From positions 1 through 64,000 of the forward strand of contig NZ_JADIKL010000006.1 of NCBI RefSeq assembly GCF_044904705.1: a DNA stretch of 64,000 bases, written 5' to 3'. Source of the stretch: Rhodanobacter_A agri (lineage in GTDB: Bacteria; Pseudomonadota; Gammaproteobacteria; Xanthomonadales; Rhodanobacteraceae). A program made the position numbers and the translations under genes. Under the pieces are notes generated by a model. The model was given only the letters and a program-made list of their open reading frames with translations. It was not told the DNA's origin and ran no database searches. This document shows, one piece after another, positions 42,494 through 53,096 of the stretch (positions within the stretch are counted from its first letter, which is position 1; each line of letters opens with the position of its first letter).

Positions 42494-42525
42494 AAGAAGA
42501 CGGCCGCATGAGCGGCCGTCTTCTT
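42494..42525. terminator. Bidirectional terminator between the NTF2-like gene and rpoD
   Basis: AAGAAGACGGCCGC (42494-42507) and GCGGCCGTCTTCTT (42512-42525) form a perfect 14-bp stem with an ATGA loop. The A-start and T-end arms can serve both the plus-strand gene (stop 42481) and minus-strand rpoD (stop 42578). Confidence 0.8.
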
Positions 42526-42526
42526 G

Positions 42527-42563
42527 CCCTCTCCCTGACCCTCTCCCGCATGCGGGAGAGGGT
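42527..42563. repeat. Single end module of the CCCTCTCCC repeat downstream of rpoD
   Basis: CCCTCTCCCTGACCCTCTCC then CGCATGCGGGAGAGGGTGGG forms an 11-bp stem (CCCTCTCCCGC and GCGGGAGAGGG). It has the same composition as the end modules of the full repeats at 19118-19228 and inside lhr. It sits in the short interval between the terminator and the rpoD stop. Confidence 0.7.
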
Positions 42564-42577
42564 GGGAACTCGGTCAA

Positions 42578-44449
<1,872 letters not shown>

Positions 44450-44481
44450 TCACCGACCGCCGCAAGGTTCAAGAACCGGAC

Positions 44482-44510
44482 ATTATAGCGATATGCTGCT
44501 TTTTTGACCA
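44482..44510 (-). promoter_or_regulatory. rpoD promoter
   Basis: On the minus strand, -35 TGGTCA (44510-44505) and a perfect -10 TATAAT (44487-44482) are separated by 17 bp, 32 bp upstream of the rpoD ATG. The spacer and the flanks are AT-rich for this genome (AAAAAAGCAGCATATCGC). Confidence 0.75.
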
Positions 44511-44595
44511 GTTTTCAAGGTGGAAAAGTTCACCGGCCTGTACGCAAAAATCGCGCCAGATCGCGGGCTTGCGCGTTTCCCGACACAACGGACAT

Positions 44596-45036
44596 TCAGC
44601 CCGTGTCGAGCCGGAACGTCACCGGACCATCGTTGACCAGACTGACCACCATATGGGCGCCGAAACGGCCGGTTTCCACTACCGGATGCGCGGCGCGCGC
44701 CAGTTCCAGCAGCCGCTCGAACCAGCGCCGGCCATGCTCGGGGGCCGCCGCGCTGGTGAAGCTGGGCCGCATGCCGGAACGGGTGTCGGCAGCCAGCGTG
44801 AATTGGCTCACCAGCAGCAGGCCGCCGCCGGCATCGGCCAGCGACCGGTTCATTTTGCCGGCCTCGTCGGCGAACACGCGGTAGCCGAGCAGGCGTTCCA
44901 GCATGCGTCGCGCCTGCGGCTCGCCGTCATGGGGCTCCACCGCCACCAGGGCCAGCAGGCCGGGGCCGATCGCGCCCACGGTTTCGCCTGCGACCTCGAC
45001 ACGGGCGGAGAGCACACGCTGGATCAGGGCGATCAT
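44596..45036 (-). CDS. dtd: D-aminoacyl-tRNA deacylase
   Basis: This cytoplasmic proofreading enzyme removes D-amino acids from tRNA. It has 146 residues, the family length. The active-site motifs are LLVSQFTLAADTRSG (SQxT, near 76-90) and VNDGPVTFRLDTG at the C-terminus (NxGPVT cross-subunit motif). The ATG at 45036 begins MIALIQRVLSARVEV, the canonical start of the family. It is divergent from the acyltransferase gene with 82 nt between. Confidence 0.96.
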   Translation of the reverse strand: MIALIQRVLSARVEVAGETVGAIGPGLLALVAVEPHDGEPQARRMLERLLGYRVFADEAGKMNRSLADAGGGLLLVSQFTLAADTRSGMRPSFTSAAAPEHGRRWFERLLELARAAHPVVETGRFGAHMVVSLVNDGPVTFRLDTG

Positions 45037-45118
45037 GGCTACTCGGCGGCGAGCGAAGTGCGCAGCATAAGCGCGCCGCGTGGCCGGTGGAAGCACGGCG
45101 ATCCCGTACACTGCGCCG

Positions 45119-46015
45119 ATGCGTGTCGACATGTTCCTGGTCTATCTCCTGCTGCGCCTCCTCGCCCTCTTGCCGCTGCGCACGCTGCAGGCCGGCGGCA
45201 CGCTGCTCGGCCGCCTCGCGCTGTGGCGGCGCACCCGCACCGCGCACCACGTGGCGGTGAACCTGGCGATCGCCCGGCCCGGGCTGGACGAGGGCTCGCG
45301 CGCCACGTTGTTGCGTGAGGCGCTGGCCGAAAGCGGCAAGTCGGCCACGGAAATCATCAAGATCTGGGGTTCCGGCGCGGAGCGCGCGCTGCAGCTGGTG
45401 CGTGAGGTGCGCGGCGAATCGCTGTTCGACGCCGCATTGGCTTCGGGCAAGGGCGTGATCATCGCTGCGCCGCACCTGGGCTGCTGGGAGCTGCTCAACT
45501 ACTGGCTGTGCCGCAAGACACCGATGGCGATCCTGTACCGGCCGCCGCGCATCGCCGCGGTGGAAGGCCTGTTGCGCAAGGTGCGCGGCGCACTGGCGCC
45601 GGAGCAGGTGCGCGCCGAGGGCGCCGGCGTGCGTACGCTGTACAAGCGGCTCGCCGGGGGCGGCACGGTGGGCATCCTGCCCGACCAGAAGCCGCGCGCC
45701 GGCGAGGGCGAGTTCGCACCGTTCTTCGGCCGCGAGGCGCTGACCATGGTGTTGCTGCCGCGCCTGGCCGCGCGCACCGGCGCTACCGTGTTGTACGCCT
45801 TCGCCGAACGGCTGCCGCGCGGCGCAGGCTACCGCATCCACTTCCTGCCCGCGCCGGACGGCCTGGCCGATGCCGACCTGGGCACGGCTTGCGCAGCGCT
45901 CAACCGCGGCGTGGAGGCCTGTGTGGAACAGGCCTTCGCCCAGTACCAGTGGCAGTACAAGCGTTGGTCGGCCGACGACCGGCCCAGCCCTTACGACAGC
46001 GGGAACCACACCTGA
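45119..46015 (+). CDS. Lipid A biosynthesis acyltransferase, LpxL/HtrB-like
   Basis: This inner-membrane acyltransferase of 298 residues adds a secondary acyl chain to lipid A precursors. It has an N-terminal membrane anchor (MFLVYLLLRLLALLPL) and the HX4(D/E) catalytic motif in APHLGCWELLNYW, followed by LYRPPRIAAVEGLLRK and GILPDQKPRAGEGEFAPFFG, all typical of the LpxL/LpxM family. Which acyl position it serves is not clear from sequence. The start could be 45119 or an ATG at 45131. Confidence 0.9.
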   Translation: MRVDMFLVYLLLRLLALLPLRTLQAGGTLLGRLALWRRTRTAHHVAVNLAIARPGLDEGSRATLLREALAESGKSATEIIKIWGSGAERALQLVREVRGESLFDAALASGKGVIIAAPHLGCWELLNYWLCRKTPMAILYRPPRIAAVEGLLRKVRGALAPEQVRAEGAGVRTLYKRLAGGGTVGILPDQKPRAGEGEFAPFFGREALTMVLLPRLAARTGATVLYAFAERLPRGAGYRIHFLPAPDGLADADLGTACAALNRGVEACVEQAFAQYQWQYKRWSADDRPSPYDSGNHT

Positions 46016-46173
46016 GATCCGTACGCGACGACAAGCGCTGCACGGCGGCGCCTATATCGTGAACTGCTTGCCCGGTGCACCTTTATCGCGCCGGGCCATT
46101 CCGAAACCTTGCGGCAGACGCGCCACACCCGCGGCCGCCGCGCTTCCACTCACACCACACGCGGAGCGACACG

Positions 46174-47085
46174 ATGGAACTGGGCATGGTCGGGCTGGGC
46201 AAGATGGGCGCCAACATGGCGGAGCGGCTGGCGCAAGGCGGCCACAAGGTCACCGGCTTCGACCCCAGCGCCGACGCGCGCAAGGCGGTGGCGGCCAAGG
46301 GCGTGGCCGGCGCCGATTCGCTGGACGCATTGGTCAAGGCGCTGCCCGCGCCGCGCGTGCTGTGGTTGATGGTGCCTGCGGGCAAGATCACCGACGATAC
46401 CGTCAACGCGTTGCTGCCACTGTTGTCGAAGGGCGACACCGTGATCGACGGTGGCAACTCCAACTACAAGGACACCATGCGCCGCGCCGCGCTCTACGCC
46501 GAACACGGCCTGGGCTACGTGGACTCCGGCACCAGCGGCGGCATCTGGGGCCTCAAAGAGGGCTACAGCATGATGGTGGGCGGCGACGCGAAGACCGTCG
46601 AAGCGCTGCGTCCGATCTTCGCCACGCTGGCGCCGGGACCGGACCAGGGCTGGGGCCGCGTCGGACCGGTGGGTTCCGGCCACTTCACCAAGATGGTCCA
46701 CAACGGCATCGAATACGGCTTGATGCAGGCCTACGCCGAAGGCTTTTCCATCCTCGGCCACAAGCAGGAGTTCGGCCTGGACCTGCACCAGATCGGCGAA
46801 ATCTGGCGCTACGGCAGCGTGGTGCGCTCGTGGCTGCTCGACCTCACCACCGACGCGCTGGGCAAGAACCCCACCATGGACGGCATTGCGCCCTACGTGG
46901 TCGATTCCGGCGAAGGCCGCTGGACCGTGAGCGAAGCCATCGATCTGGACGTGCCCGCCCCGATCATCACCGCCTCGCTGATCGAACGCCTGCGCTCTCG
47001 CGACACCGAATCGTTCACCGACAAGTTGCTGTCGGCCATGCGCAACGAGTTCGGCGGGCATGCGATCAAGAGCGAGCCGAAGTAA
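46174..47085 (+). CDS. gnd: 6-phosphogluconate dehydrogenase, decarboxylating, short type
   Basis: The enzyme converts 6-phosphogluconate to ribulose-5-phosphate and CO2. At 303 residues it is the short GntZ/YqeC-like form rather than the roughly 470-residue E. coli type; short forms often prefer NAD+. GLGKMGANMAERL is the dinucleotide loop, then VIDGGNSNYKDTMRR, DSGTSGGIWGLKEGY, and the catalytic lysine in GSGHFTKMVHNGIEYG. GGAG precedes the ATG at 46174. It is far from zwf-edd-eda, so the oxidative pentose branch is probably regulated separately. Confidence 0.95.
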   Translation: MELGMVGLGKMGANMAERLAQGGHKVTGFDPSADARKAVAAKGVAGADSLDALVKALPAPRVLWLMVPAGKITDDTVNALLPLLSKGDTVIDGGNSNYKDTMRRAALYAEHGLGYVDSGTSGGIWGLKEGYSMMVGGDAKTVEALRPIFATLAPGPDQGWGRVGPVGSGHFTKMVHNGIEYGLMQAYAEGFSILGHKQEFGLDLHQIGEIWRYGSVVRSWLLDLTTDALGKNPTMDGIAPYVVDSGEGRWTVSEAIDLDVPAPIITASLIERLRSRDTESFTDKLLSAMRNEFGGHAIKSEPK

Positions 47086-47103
47086 GGCTTGCCGAACTGC
47101 GGC

Positions 47104-47130
47104 ATCCCGGCTGGAAGACTCAGCCGGGAT
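47104..47130. terminator. Terminator-like hairpin between gnd and the SLC13 transporter gene
   Basis: ATCCCGGCT (47104-47112) and AGCCGGGAT (47122-47130) form a 9-bp stem with a 9-nt loop, 18 nt after the gnd stop. The right arm overlaps the last codons of the convergent transporter gene. There is no T-tract. Confidence 0.55.
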
Positions 47131-48889
47131 GGAACGGCCAGAACTTCGGGATCAGCCACATCGACAGCGCGCAGAACAGCGCGATCAGTGGAATGCCCAC
47201 CTTCATGAAGTCAGTGAAGCGGTAGCCGCCGGCGTAATACACCATGGTGTTGGTGGGGTAGCCCACCGGCGTGGCGAAGGAAGTGGCGGCGGCGAAGGCC
47301 ACGGCTACCACGAAGGGGCGTGAGTCGGCGTGCACGGCGTGCGCCACGCTGGCGGCGATGCCCACCATCAGCACCACCGAGGGGTTGTGGCCCATCAGTT
47401 CGGTGAGCAGGGCAGTGAGCAGGTACACCATCAGCAACGCGGCGAGCGGGCCGTGATTGCCGACCAGGCCCATGCCGGCCTGCGCCACTTCGTGCGACAG
47501 GCCGGTCTTCTCGATCGCGGTGCCCAGCGGCAGGATCGCGCCGAGCAGCACGATGATCTTCCAGTCCATGCCTTCATAGACATCCTTGCGGCCGAAGCAG
47601 CCGGTGAGCGCCATCGCCGCCGCGCCGCAGATCGCCGCCACCGGGATCGGCAGCCAGTGCAGGCCGGAGACCACCACCACGCCGGCCATGATCGCCGCCG
47701 CCACGATGGCTTTGCGCGACATCCGCCGCGCGTCGTCCCGCTCGCTGAGCACGATGAAGGCGTCGTCGCCGCGCAGCTGCGGCATGCTGTCCTCATCCAC
47801 CAGCACGAGCAGCACGTCGCCCACCGCGAGGCTGACGTCGCTGAGTTTGTCGCGCAGCACCTGGCCGCGGCGGTGGATCGCCAGCACCACCGCGTCAGGG
47901 CGGCGGCCCAGGTCGGTCTCGGCCAGCCGCCGACCCTCGGCGAGGCTAGCCGGCGCCACCATGATCTCGGTGAGCACGCGCGGATGGTCGGCGTCACGCA
48001 CGTAGCGGCTCTCGGGCACGTTGTGCAAGTGGGCACGGCGCTGGAAATCCTCGATCTTCCCCCAGTCGCCGCGCACCAGCAGCACGTCGCCGGCCTCCAT
48101 CTGCTGCGAACGCGGCGACCACATGCGCCGCTCGCCACGCAGCAATTCCAGCGGATACACGCCGTAGCGTTCGCCCAGCTGCGCTTCGCCGATGCTCCGG
48201 CCCACCAGTGGCGACTGCGCGGTGAGCGCGAGCTCGGTGACGTACTTGCCGATCTCCACTTCTTCTAGCTCGTCGGCGTCGATGTGGCGTGGCAGCAGCC
48301 AGCGTCCCACCAGCATCAGGTAGGCCATGCCGGCGATCGCCAGCAGCACGCCCATGCCGGTGAACTCGAACACGCCGAAGGCGGGCAGGCCGTACTTCTG
48401 CGCCAGCGAATCGGTAAGCAGGTTGGACGAGGTGCCGATCAAGGTGCACACCCCGCCCATCTGCGCGGCGTAAGCCATCGGCATCAGCACCCGCGCCGGC
48501 GACGTGCCGGTGCGCTGGCACACGCGCAGCGCCAGCGGCAGGAAGGTGGCTACCAGCGCAATGTTCTTCACGAACGCGCCCATCGGCGCGATCGCCAGCA
48601 TGAAGGCAAGCGTGAGCAGCCACGGCCGGCGGATGCGTATCAGCAGCCGGCTCAGCGGCTCCAGTACGCCCGAGCGCTCGATGCCGATGGAAAGCGCGAA
48701 CATCGCCGCCACCGTCACCGTGGCCTCATTGCTGAAACCTGACAATGCTTCGGCCGGGCTGACGATACCCAACACCACCAGCGCGGCGAGCACCACCAGC
48801 GCCACCAGGTCGATGCGCAGCTTTTCGCTGGCGAACAGCGCCATCGCCACGACGATGATGGCCACCACCGCCCAAGCCTGCCAGCTCAT
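47120..48889 (-). CDS. SLC13/DASS-type transporter with two RCK_C (TrkA-C) domains
   Basis: This inner-membrane protein has 589 residues. The first membrane half has EATVTVAAMFALSIGIERSG and a CTLIGTSSNLLTDS loop, the SNT-type motif of the divalent anion symporter fold. The centre (about 215-385) is cytoplasmic and holds two TrkA-C modules (SPLVGRSIGEAQLGERYGVY and DLGRRPDAVVLAIHRRGQVL). The second half has a matching TSFATPVGYPTNTMV motif. Relatives are annotated as sulfate, dicarboxylate or TrkA-C containing permeases; the ligand cannot be told. The start at 48889 gives a typical first helix. Confidence 0.9.
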   Translation of the reverse strand: MSWQAWAVVAIIVVAMALFASEKLRIDLVALVVLAALVVLGIVSPAEALSGFSNEATVTVAAMFALSIGIERSGVLEPLSRLLIRIRRPWLLTLAFMLAIAPMGAFVKNIALVATFLPLALRVCQRTGTSPARVLMPMAYAAQMGGVCTLIGTSSNLLTDSLAQKYGLPAFGVFEFTGMGVLLAIAGMAYLMLVGRWLLPRHIDADELEEVEIGKYVTELALTAQSPLVGRSIGEAQLGERYGVYPLELLRGERRMWSPRSQQMEAGDVLLVRGDWGKIEDFQRRAHLHNVPESRYVRDADHPRVLTEIMVAPASLAEGRRLAETDLGRRPDAVVLAIHRRGQVLRDKLSDVSLAVGDVLLVLVDEDSMPQLRGDDAFIVLSERDDARRMSRKAIVAAAIMAGVVVVSGLHWLPIPVAAICGAAAMALTGCFGRKDVYEGMDWKIIVLLGAILPLGTAIEKTGLSHEVAQAGMGLVGNHGPLAALLMVYLLTALLTELMGHNPSVVLMVGIAASVAHAVHADSRPFVVAVAFAAATSFATPVGYPTNTMVYYAGGYRFTDFMKVGIPLIALFCALSMWLIPKFWPFHPG

Positions 48890-49031
48890 GCGCAGGCTCC
48901 GGTTCGTACGGTCGGCGGCGGTGTCTGCATCGGTTTATCCCCAACGGTTCCACCTGCATGCTACGCGACGGCGGCGCAGGCGCAAAACGCATGCATGCCG
49001 CATTCACCGCGATCCGCGGCAGAATGTCCGC

Positions 49032-49967
49032 ATGAGCACGCCACTCTCCACCGAAACTGGTAGCGCGCGGCGCCAACCTACCGTGGCGCTGGCGCTGGGC
49101 GCCGGCGGCGCCAAGGGACTGGCGCACATCGGCGTGATCGAGGAACTGGAGGCGCAGGGCTACCGCATCACCGCGATCGCCGGCAGCTCGATGGGCGCGC
49201 TGATCGGTGGCATCCACGCGATGGGCAAGCTCGACGTCTACCGCGACTGGGTCGGCGCGCTGGCCAAGTTCGACGTGCTCAGGCTGGTGGACTGGACTTT
49301 TTCCGGCGGCGGCCTGATCAAGGGTGAGAAGATCATCGGCACGCTGCGCGGGTTGATCGGCGATGCGCTGATCGAAGAGCTGCCGCTGGCGTTCACCGCG
49401 GTAGCCACCGACATCGACCGCGAGCGGGAGGTGTGGCTGTCGCGCGGCTCGCTGTTCGACGCGATCCGCGCCTCGATCGCGATCCCCACCGTATTCCGCC
49501 CGCACCACATCGGCGGCCGCCGGCTGGTGGACGGCGGCCTGCTCAATCCGGTGCCGGTGACGCCGTTGATCCGCGAGCCGGCGGACTACCTGATCGCGGT
49601 GAGCGTGGACGGTGCGGCCAGCGAACCGGTGCCGACGATACCGCCCAGCGAGGAAACGGCCGACGTGCCGGGCTACCGCCAGCGCATCGGCAGCTTCATC
49701 GGCCGGCTGATCTCGCACGGTGGCAACGGCGACGCACCACGCGAACCCGGTGCGCTGGAGCTGCTCACCCAGGCGATGGATCTGATGCAGGCGAACCTGT
49801 CGCGGCTGCGCCTCGCCGCCTACGAACCGGACCTACTGATCCAGTTGCCGCGCAACATGGCCAGCCCCTACGAGTTCTACCGCGCCCGCGAACTGATCGA
49901 ACTCGGACGACAGCAGGCCCGCGCATCGCTGGCGCACTGGCCGCAGGCAATCACGCCCGAACAGTGA
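49032..49967 (+). CDS. Patatin-like phospholipase, RssA-type
   Basis: The protein is a cytoplasmic serine lipase of 311 residues with a Ser-Asp dyad. The oxyanion loop is LGAGGAKGLAHIGV (about 22-35), the nucleophile is S53 in GSSMG, and the acid is in the DGG of RLVDGGLLNPVPV (about 160). The C-terminal helices (ELLTQAMDLMQANLSRLRLA) are typical of the YchK/RssA group. Substrates of this group are poorly known. The divergent SLC13-type gene starts 142 nt away. Confidence 0.9.
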   Translation: MSTPLSTETGSARRQPTVALALGAGGAKGLAHIGVIEELEAQGYRITAIAGSSMGALIGGIHAMGKLDVYRDWVGALAKFDVLRLVDWTFSGGGLIKGEKIIGTLRGLIGDALIEELPLAFTAVATDIDREREVWLSRGSLFDAIRASIAIPTVFRPHHIGGRRLVDGGLLNPVPVTPLIREPADYLIAVSVDGAASEPVPTIPPSEETADVPGYRQRIGSFIGRLISHGGNGDAPREPGALELLTQAMDLMQANLSRLRLAAYEPDLLIQLPRNMASPYEFYRARELIELGRQQARASLAHWPQAITPEQ

Positions 49968-49971
49968 ATCG

Positions 49972-50340
49972 TCAGCGCGGCCCGTGTGTGTGCAGCCAGT
50001 GTTCCAGATAGGCCTTCATCGCCACTGCGTTGTTGTGCTCCTCGTCGCGCGCGCCGTAGAGCAGGGTGACGGTGTGCCGCGCCGCGTGTTCGGCAAGCGG
50101 GCGCCAGTACTCGGCGTGCTTGTCCAGCTCGCCGGCATAGCGGTGGCGGAAGCTCTCCCAACGCGCCGGATCGTGGCCGAACCACTGGCGCAGCGCGGTG
50201 GATGGCGCCAGCTCCTTGGCCCACAGGTCCAGCGGCACGTCTTCCTTCTTCAGTCCGCGCGGCCACAGGCGATCGATCAGCACGCGGTAGCCGTCGGATT
50301 TCGCCGGTGGCTCATAGACGCGTTTCACGGCAATGCTCAT
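49972..50340 (-). CDS. DUF488 (YeaO-like) family protein
   Basis: This is a small cytoplasmic protein of 122 residues. The family pattern is strong: VKRVYEPPAKSDGYRVLIDR near the N-terminus, LWPRGLKKEDVPLDLWAKEL, WFGHDPARWESFRHRYAGEL, and LLYGARDEEHNNAVAMKAYL. Function is unknown. The ATG at 50340 gives the usual start. It overlaps nothing and ends 5 nt from the convergent patatin stop. Confidence 0.9.
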   Translation of the reverse strand: MSIAVKRVYEPPAKSDGYRVLIDRLWPRGLKKEDVPLDLWAKELAPSTALRQWFGHDPARWESFRHRYAGELDKHAEYWRPLAEHAARHTVTLLYGARDEEHNNAVAMKAYLEHWLHTHGPR

Positions 50341-50404
50341 GCTGCACTCCCAGATGGGAATGCACCCAAGCATACGCCCGCATCACCGTGCGGGCGTACG
50401 CAGA

Positions 50405-51121
50405 TCAGAGCTCTTCGACCCTGGTTACCTTGCCTCGGCGCATCAGCCAGGCCACACCGCGCAGGTCGGCCAGGCCTACCCACAGGCGATCGAGCATGCC
50501 GTATTTGGAGACGCCTGCGGTACGCGGCCGGTGGCCCACCGGCACGCTGGTGCTCTGGAAGCCGGCGCGCTTCACCAGCGCGGGCAGGTAGCGGTGCATG
50601 TGGTCGAAATAGGGCAGGCGCAGGAACGCTTCGCGCTCGAACAGTTTCAGTCCGCAGCCGGTATCGGGCGTGGCATCCCTGAGCATGCGCGAACGCACGG
50701 CGTTGGCGATCTTGGAGGAGATGCGCTTGTTGAAGCTGTCGCGCCGCGTGGTGCGCCAACCGGCGAACAGCTTCACCTCAGGCACTGCGGCGTCGCGCGC
50801 GGCGAGCAGTTTCGGGATGTCGGCCGGATCGTTCTGGCCGTCGCCGTCCAGCGTGGCGATCCACGCGCCGCGCGCCGCGCGCACGCCGTTCCATACCGCG
50901 GTGCTCTGGCCGCTGCGGGTGACGTGGTGCAGCACGCGCAACTCGGGGTGCTGCGCCTTCTGCGCATCGAGCACGGCGCGACTGTCGTCGGCGGAATCGT
51001 CGTCGACGTAGATCACCTCGTAGTCGACCTTGCCGCGCAGCGCAGCGGCGATCTCGGCGAGCAGGGGCGGGATGTTGTCGCGTTCGTTGAACACGGGGAC
51101 GACGACGGAGAGCTGGGGCAT
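50405..51121 (-). CDS. Family 2 glycosyltransferase, dolichyl-phosphate mannose synthase-like
   Basis: The protein has 238 residues with a single GT2 catalytic domain. The nucleotide-sugar motifs are LSVVVPVFNERDNIPPLLAE, the first DXD region YVDDDSADDS and the second LDGDGQNDPADI. C-terminal DTGCGLKLFEREAFLRLPYF and HRPRTAGVSKYG match DPM1/ArnC-like enzymes. No C-terminal membrane helices are present, so it is soluble or peripheral. It probably makes a polyprenyl-phosphate sugar donor. The ATG at 51121 is the family start. Confidence 0.91.
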   Translation of the reverse strand: MPQLSVVVPVFNERDNIPPLLAEIAAALRGKVDYEVIYVDDDSADDSRAVLDAQKAQHPELRVLHHVTRSGQSTAVWNGVRAARGAWIATLDGDGQNDPADIPKLLAARDAAVPEVKLFAGWRTTRRDSFNKRISSKIANAVRSRMLRDATPDTGCGLKLFEREAFLRLPYFDHMHRYLPALVKRAGFQSTSVPVGHRPRTAGVSKYGMLDRLWVGLADLRGVAWLMRRGKVTRVEEL

Positions 51122-51203
51122 GGGGCCAGTCCGGAAACGGTCAGGCGGCATTATCGCCGATGCGGATGGACAACGCAGGAATGCGTGGCGCCTTGCCGTT
51201 TGC

Positions 51204-51270
51204 CCTGAGCGCAGCGAAGCGGCGTCGAAGGGCTGCCCTTCGACGCCGGCGCTTCGAACCCGCGCTCAGG
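51204..51270. repeat. Nested hairpin repeat upstream of the glycosyltransferase gene
   Basis: Three nested stems occur. CCTGAGCGC (51204-51212) pairs with GCGCTCAGG (51262-51270), GAAGC (51216-51220) with GCTTC (51251-51255), and GGCGTCGAAGGG (51221-51232) with CCCTTCGACGCC (51236-51247). The CCTGAGCGCAGCGAAGC-TCGAAGGG wording is, from memory, a very widespread proteobacterial intergenic repeat. It lies between parB and the glycosyltransferase gene. Confidence 0.75.
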
Positions 51271-51291
51271 ATGAACGATGCAAGGGGCGCC

Positions 51292-52158
51292 TCAGCGCAG
51301 CTTGCCGAGGATGCCCTCGAGCTCGTCGTTGCTGTGGTAGTGGATCACCAGCTTGCCGCGACCGCCGCTGCCCGTGGCGAGTTCAACGCGGGTGGCGAAG
51401 CGTTCGCCCAGCTCGCGTTCCAGCGCGTCGATGTTGGGATCCCGCGCGGCACTGCGTTTGGCCTTGCCCTTGGGCGCGGCCTGGGCGCGGCGCGCGGCGT
51501 CCTCCAGCTCGCGCACCGACCAGCCCAGCGTCGCCGCCTGGCGGGCCAACGGTACGGCAATGGACTCGTCCAGGGTGAGCAGGCAGCGGGCGTGGCCCAT
51601 CTCCAGCTTGCTCTCATCGAGCAGCTTCTTGATCGGCTCCGGCATCTCGGTGAGGCGCAGCAGGTTGGACACCGCGGCGCGCGAGCGGCCCACTGCGTCG
51701 GCGGCCTGCTGGTGGGTGAGGTCGAAGTCGCCGATCAGGCGCTTCAGCGCGTCGGCCTCTTCCAGCGGGGTGAGGTCCTGGCGCTGGATGTTCTCGATCA
51801 GCGCCATCGCAGGCACCGCGACTTCCGGTACCTCCTTCACCAGCGCGGGAATCTCGCTCATCTGCGCGCGCTGGGCCGCGCGCCAGCGGCGCTCGCCAGC
51901 GATCAGCTCGTACTGGTGCTTGCCGATGGCACGCACCACCACGGGCTGGATCAGGCCCTGCGCCCGGATCGAGGCGGCCAGTTCGTCCAGTGCCTCGTCG
52001 TTCCAGTGGCGGCGCGGCTGGTACTTGCCGGGCTGGATCTGCTGGATCGGCAGCGTGCGCAGCTCGCCTTCCTGTTCCAGCACCGGCGCGGCGGCGCCAT
52101 CGCCACCCAACAGCACGTCCAGTCCGCGACCCAGTCCCCGTTTCTTCGCTGCAGCCAT
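51292..52158 (-). CDS. parB: Chromosome-partitioning protein ParB
   Basis: ParB is a CTPase and centromere-binding protein of 288 residues. The N-terminal ParB domain has LPIQQIQPGKYQPRR, then AGERRWRAAQRA (the GERRxRA nucleotide motif) and ENIQRQDLTPLEEADALKRL. The central HTH region reads LTHQQAADAVGRSRAAVSNL, and the C-terminal dimerisation segment ends DELEGILGKLR. parA ends 9 nt upstream, so the genes are an operon. I did not find a canonical parS (TGTTTCACGTGAAACA) within the window. Confidence 0.97.
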   Translation of the reverse strand: MAAAKKRGLGRGLDVLLGGDGAAAPVLEQEGELRTLPIQQIQPGKYQPRRHWNDEALDELAASIRAQGLIQPVVVRAIGKHQYELIAGERRWRAAQRAQMSEIPALVKEVPEVAVPAMALIENIQRQDLTPLEEADALKRLIGDFDLTHQQAADAVGRSRAAVSNLLRLTEMPEPIKKLLDESKLEMGHARCLLTLDESIAVPLARQAATLGWSVRELEDAARRAQAAPKGKAKRSAARDPNIDALERELGERFATRVELATGSGGRGKLVIHYHSNDELEGILGKLR

Positions 52159-52167
52159 TCCTCAGCC

Positions 52168-53040
52168 TCAATCGTGATGGTTGGCGGCAGGCGCCTTGAG
52201 TACCGCGCCGTGCACTCCCGGCGCCGGCGGGTCGGTGAAGTCGGCCGGATCGGTCGCTTCGACCGGTGCCGGCGGCAGGCCGCGTTCGCGGCGAATGACC
52301 TCGCCGGCCAGGCCAATGTAGGCGATCGCGCCACGCGAGCTGCGGTCGTACAGGTGGATCGGCTGGCCGTGGCTGGGCGCCTCGGCGAGGCGCACGTTGC
52401 GCGGGATGATCGAGCGCAGCACCTTGTCGCCGAAATGCGTGGTGAGCTGGGCGGAGACCTCGTTGCCAAGGTTGTTGCGCACGTCGTACATGGTGCGCAG
52501 CAGACCTTCGATCTCCAGCTTCGGGTTCAGCCGCTGGCGCACTGCCTTGACCGTCTCCAGCAGGCTGGAGAGGCCTTCCAGCGCGAAATATTCGCACTGC
52601 ACCGGGATCAGCACGCCGTCGGCAGCGGTGAGGGCGTTGAGCGTGAGCAGGTTCAGCGAGGGCGGGCAGTCGATCAGGATGGTGTCGTAGCGCCCGGCCA
52701 CCGTAGCCAACTGCTCCTTCAGCCGATGCTCGCGCGCCAACGTGTCCATCAGCTTCAGCTCGGCGGCGGTGAGGTCGCCGTTGCCGGGCAGGACGTCATA
52801 GTGGCCTTCGGTGGCGACCACGGCGTCGGCCACGGTGGCCTCTTCCAGCAGCACCGCGCAGCCGTTCGGGCGCGCCGCGTGCTTGTCCACGCCGGAGGCC
52901 ATGGTGGCGTTGCCCTGCGGGTCCAGGTCGACCAGCAGTACGCGACGCTTCGCCGCGGCCAGCGCCGCCGCGAGATTTACTGCCGTGGTGGTCTTGCCGA
53001 CGCCGCCCTTCTGGTTGGCGACAGCGATGATGCGTGCCAT
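52168..53040 (-). CDS. parA: Chromosome-partitioning ATPase ParA (Soj)
   Basis: The protein is a deviant Walker-type ATPase of 290 residues. The deviant Walker A is KGGVGKTTTAVNL (11-23), then LLVDLDPQGNATM, the Walker B-like ILIDCPPSLNLLT and GVLIPVQCEYFALEGL. The C-terminus has a proline-rich tail (about 255-290, LPPAPVEATDPADF) that is longer than in many Soj proteins. The ATG at 53040 follows rsmG by 56 nt. With ParB it segregates the chromosome origin region. Confidence 0.97.
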   Translation of the reverse strand: MARIIAVANQKGGVGKTTTAVNLAAALAAAKRRVLLVDLDPQGNATMASGVDKHAARPNGCAVLLEEATVADAVVATEGHYDVLPGNGDLTAAELKLMDTLAREHRLKEQLATVAGRYDTILIDCPPSLNLLTLNALTAADGVLIPVQCEYFALEGLSSLLETVKAVRQRLNPKLEIEGLLRTMYDVRNNLGNEVSAQLTTHFGDKVLRSIIPRNVRLAEAPSHGQPIHLYDRSSRGAIAYIGLAGEVIRRERGLPPAPVEATDPADFTDPPAPGVHGAVLKAPAANHHD

Positions 53041-53096
53041 GTCGTCGATCGTGTGCCCGAAAGGGGACCTAGATTAGCAGGCCGCGTCGCCCGGGT

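Noticed and set aside
50325..50345. Possible parS site near GCGTTTCACGGCAATG
   Set aside because: It matches only half of the TGTTTCACGTGAAACA palindrome and lies in the DUF488 coding start.
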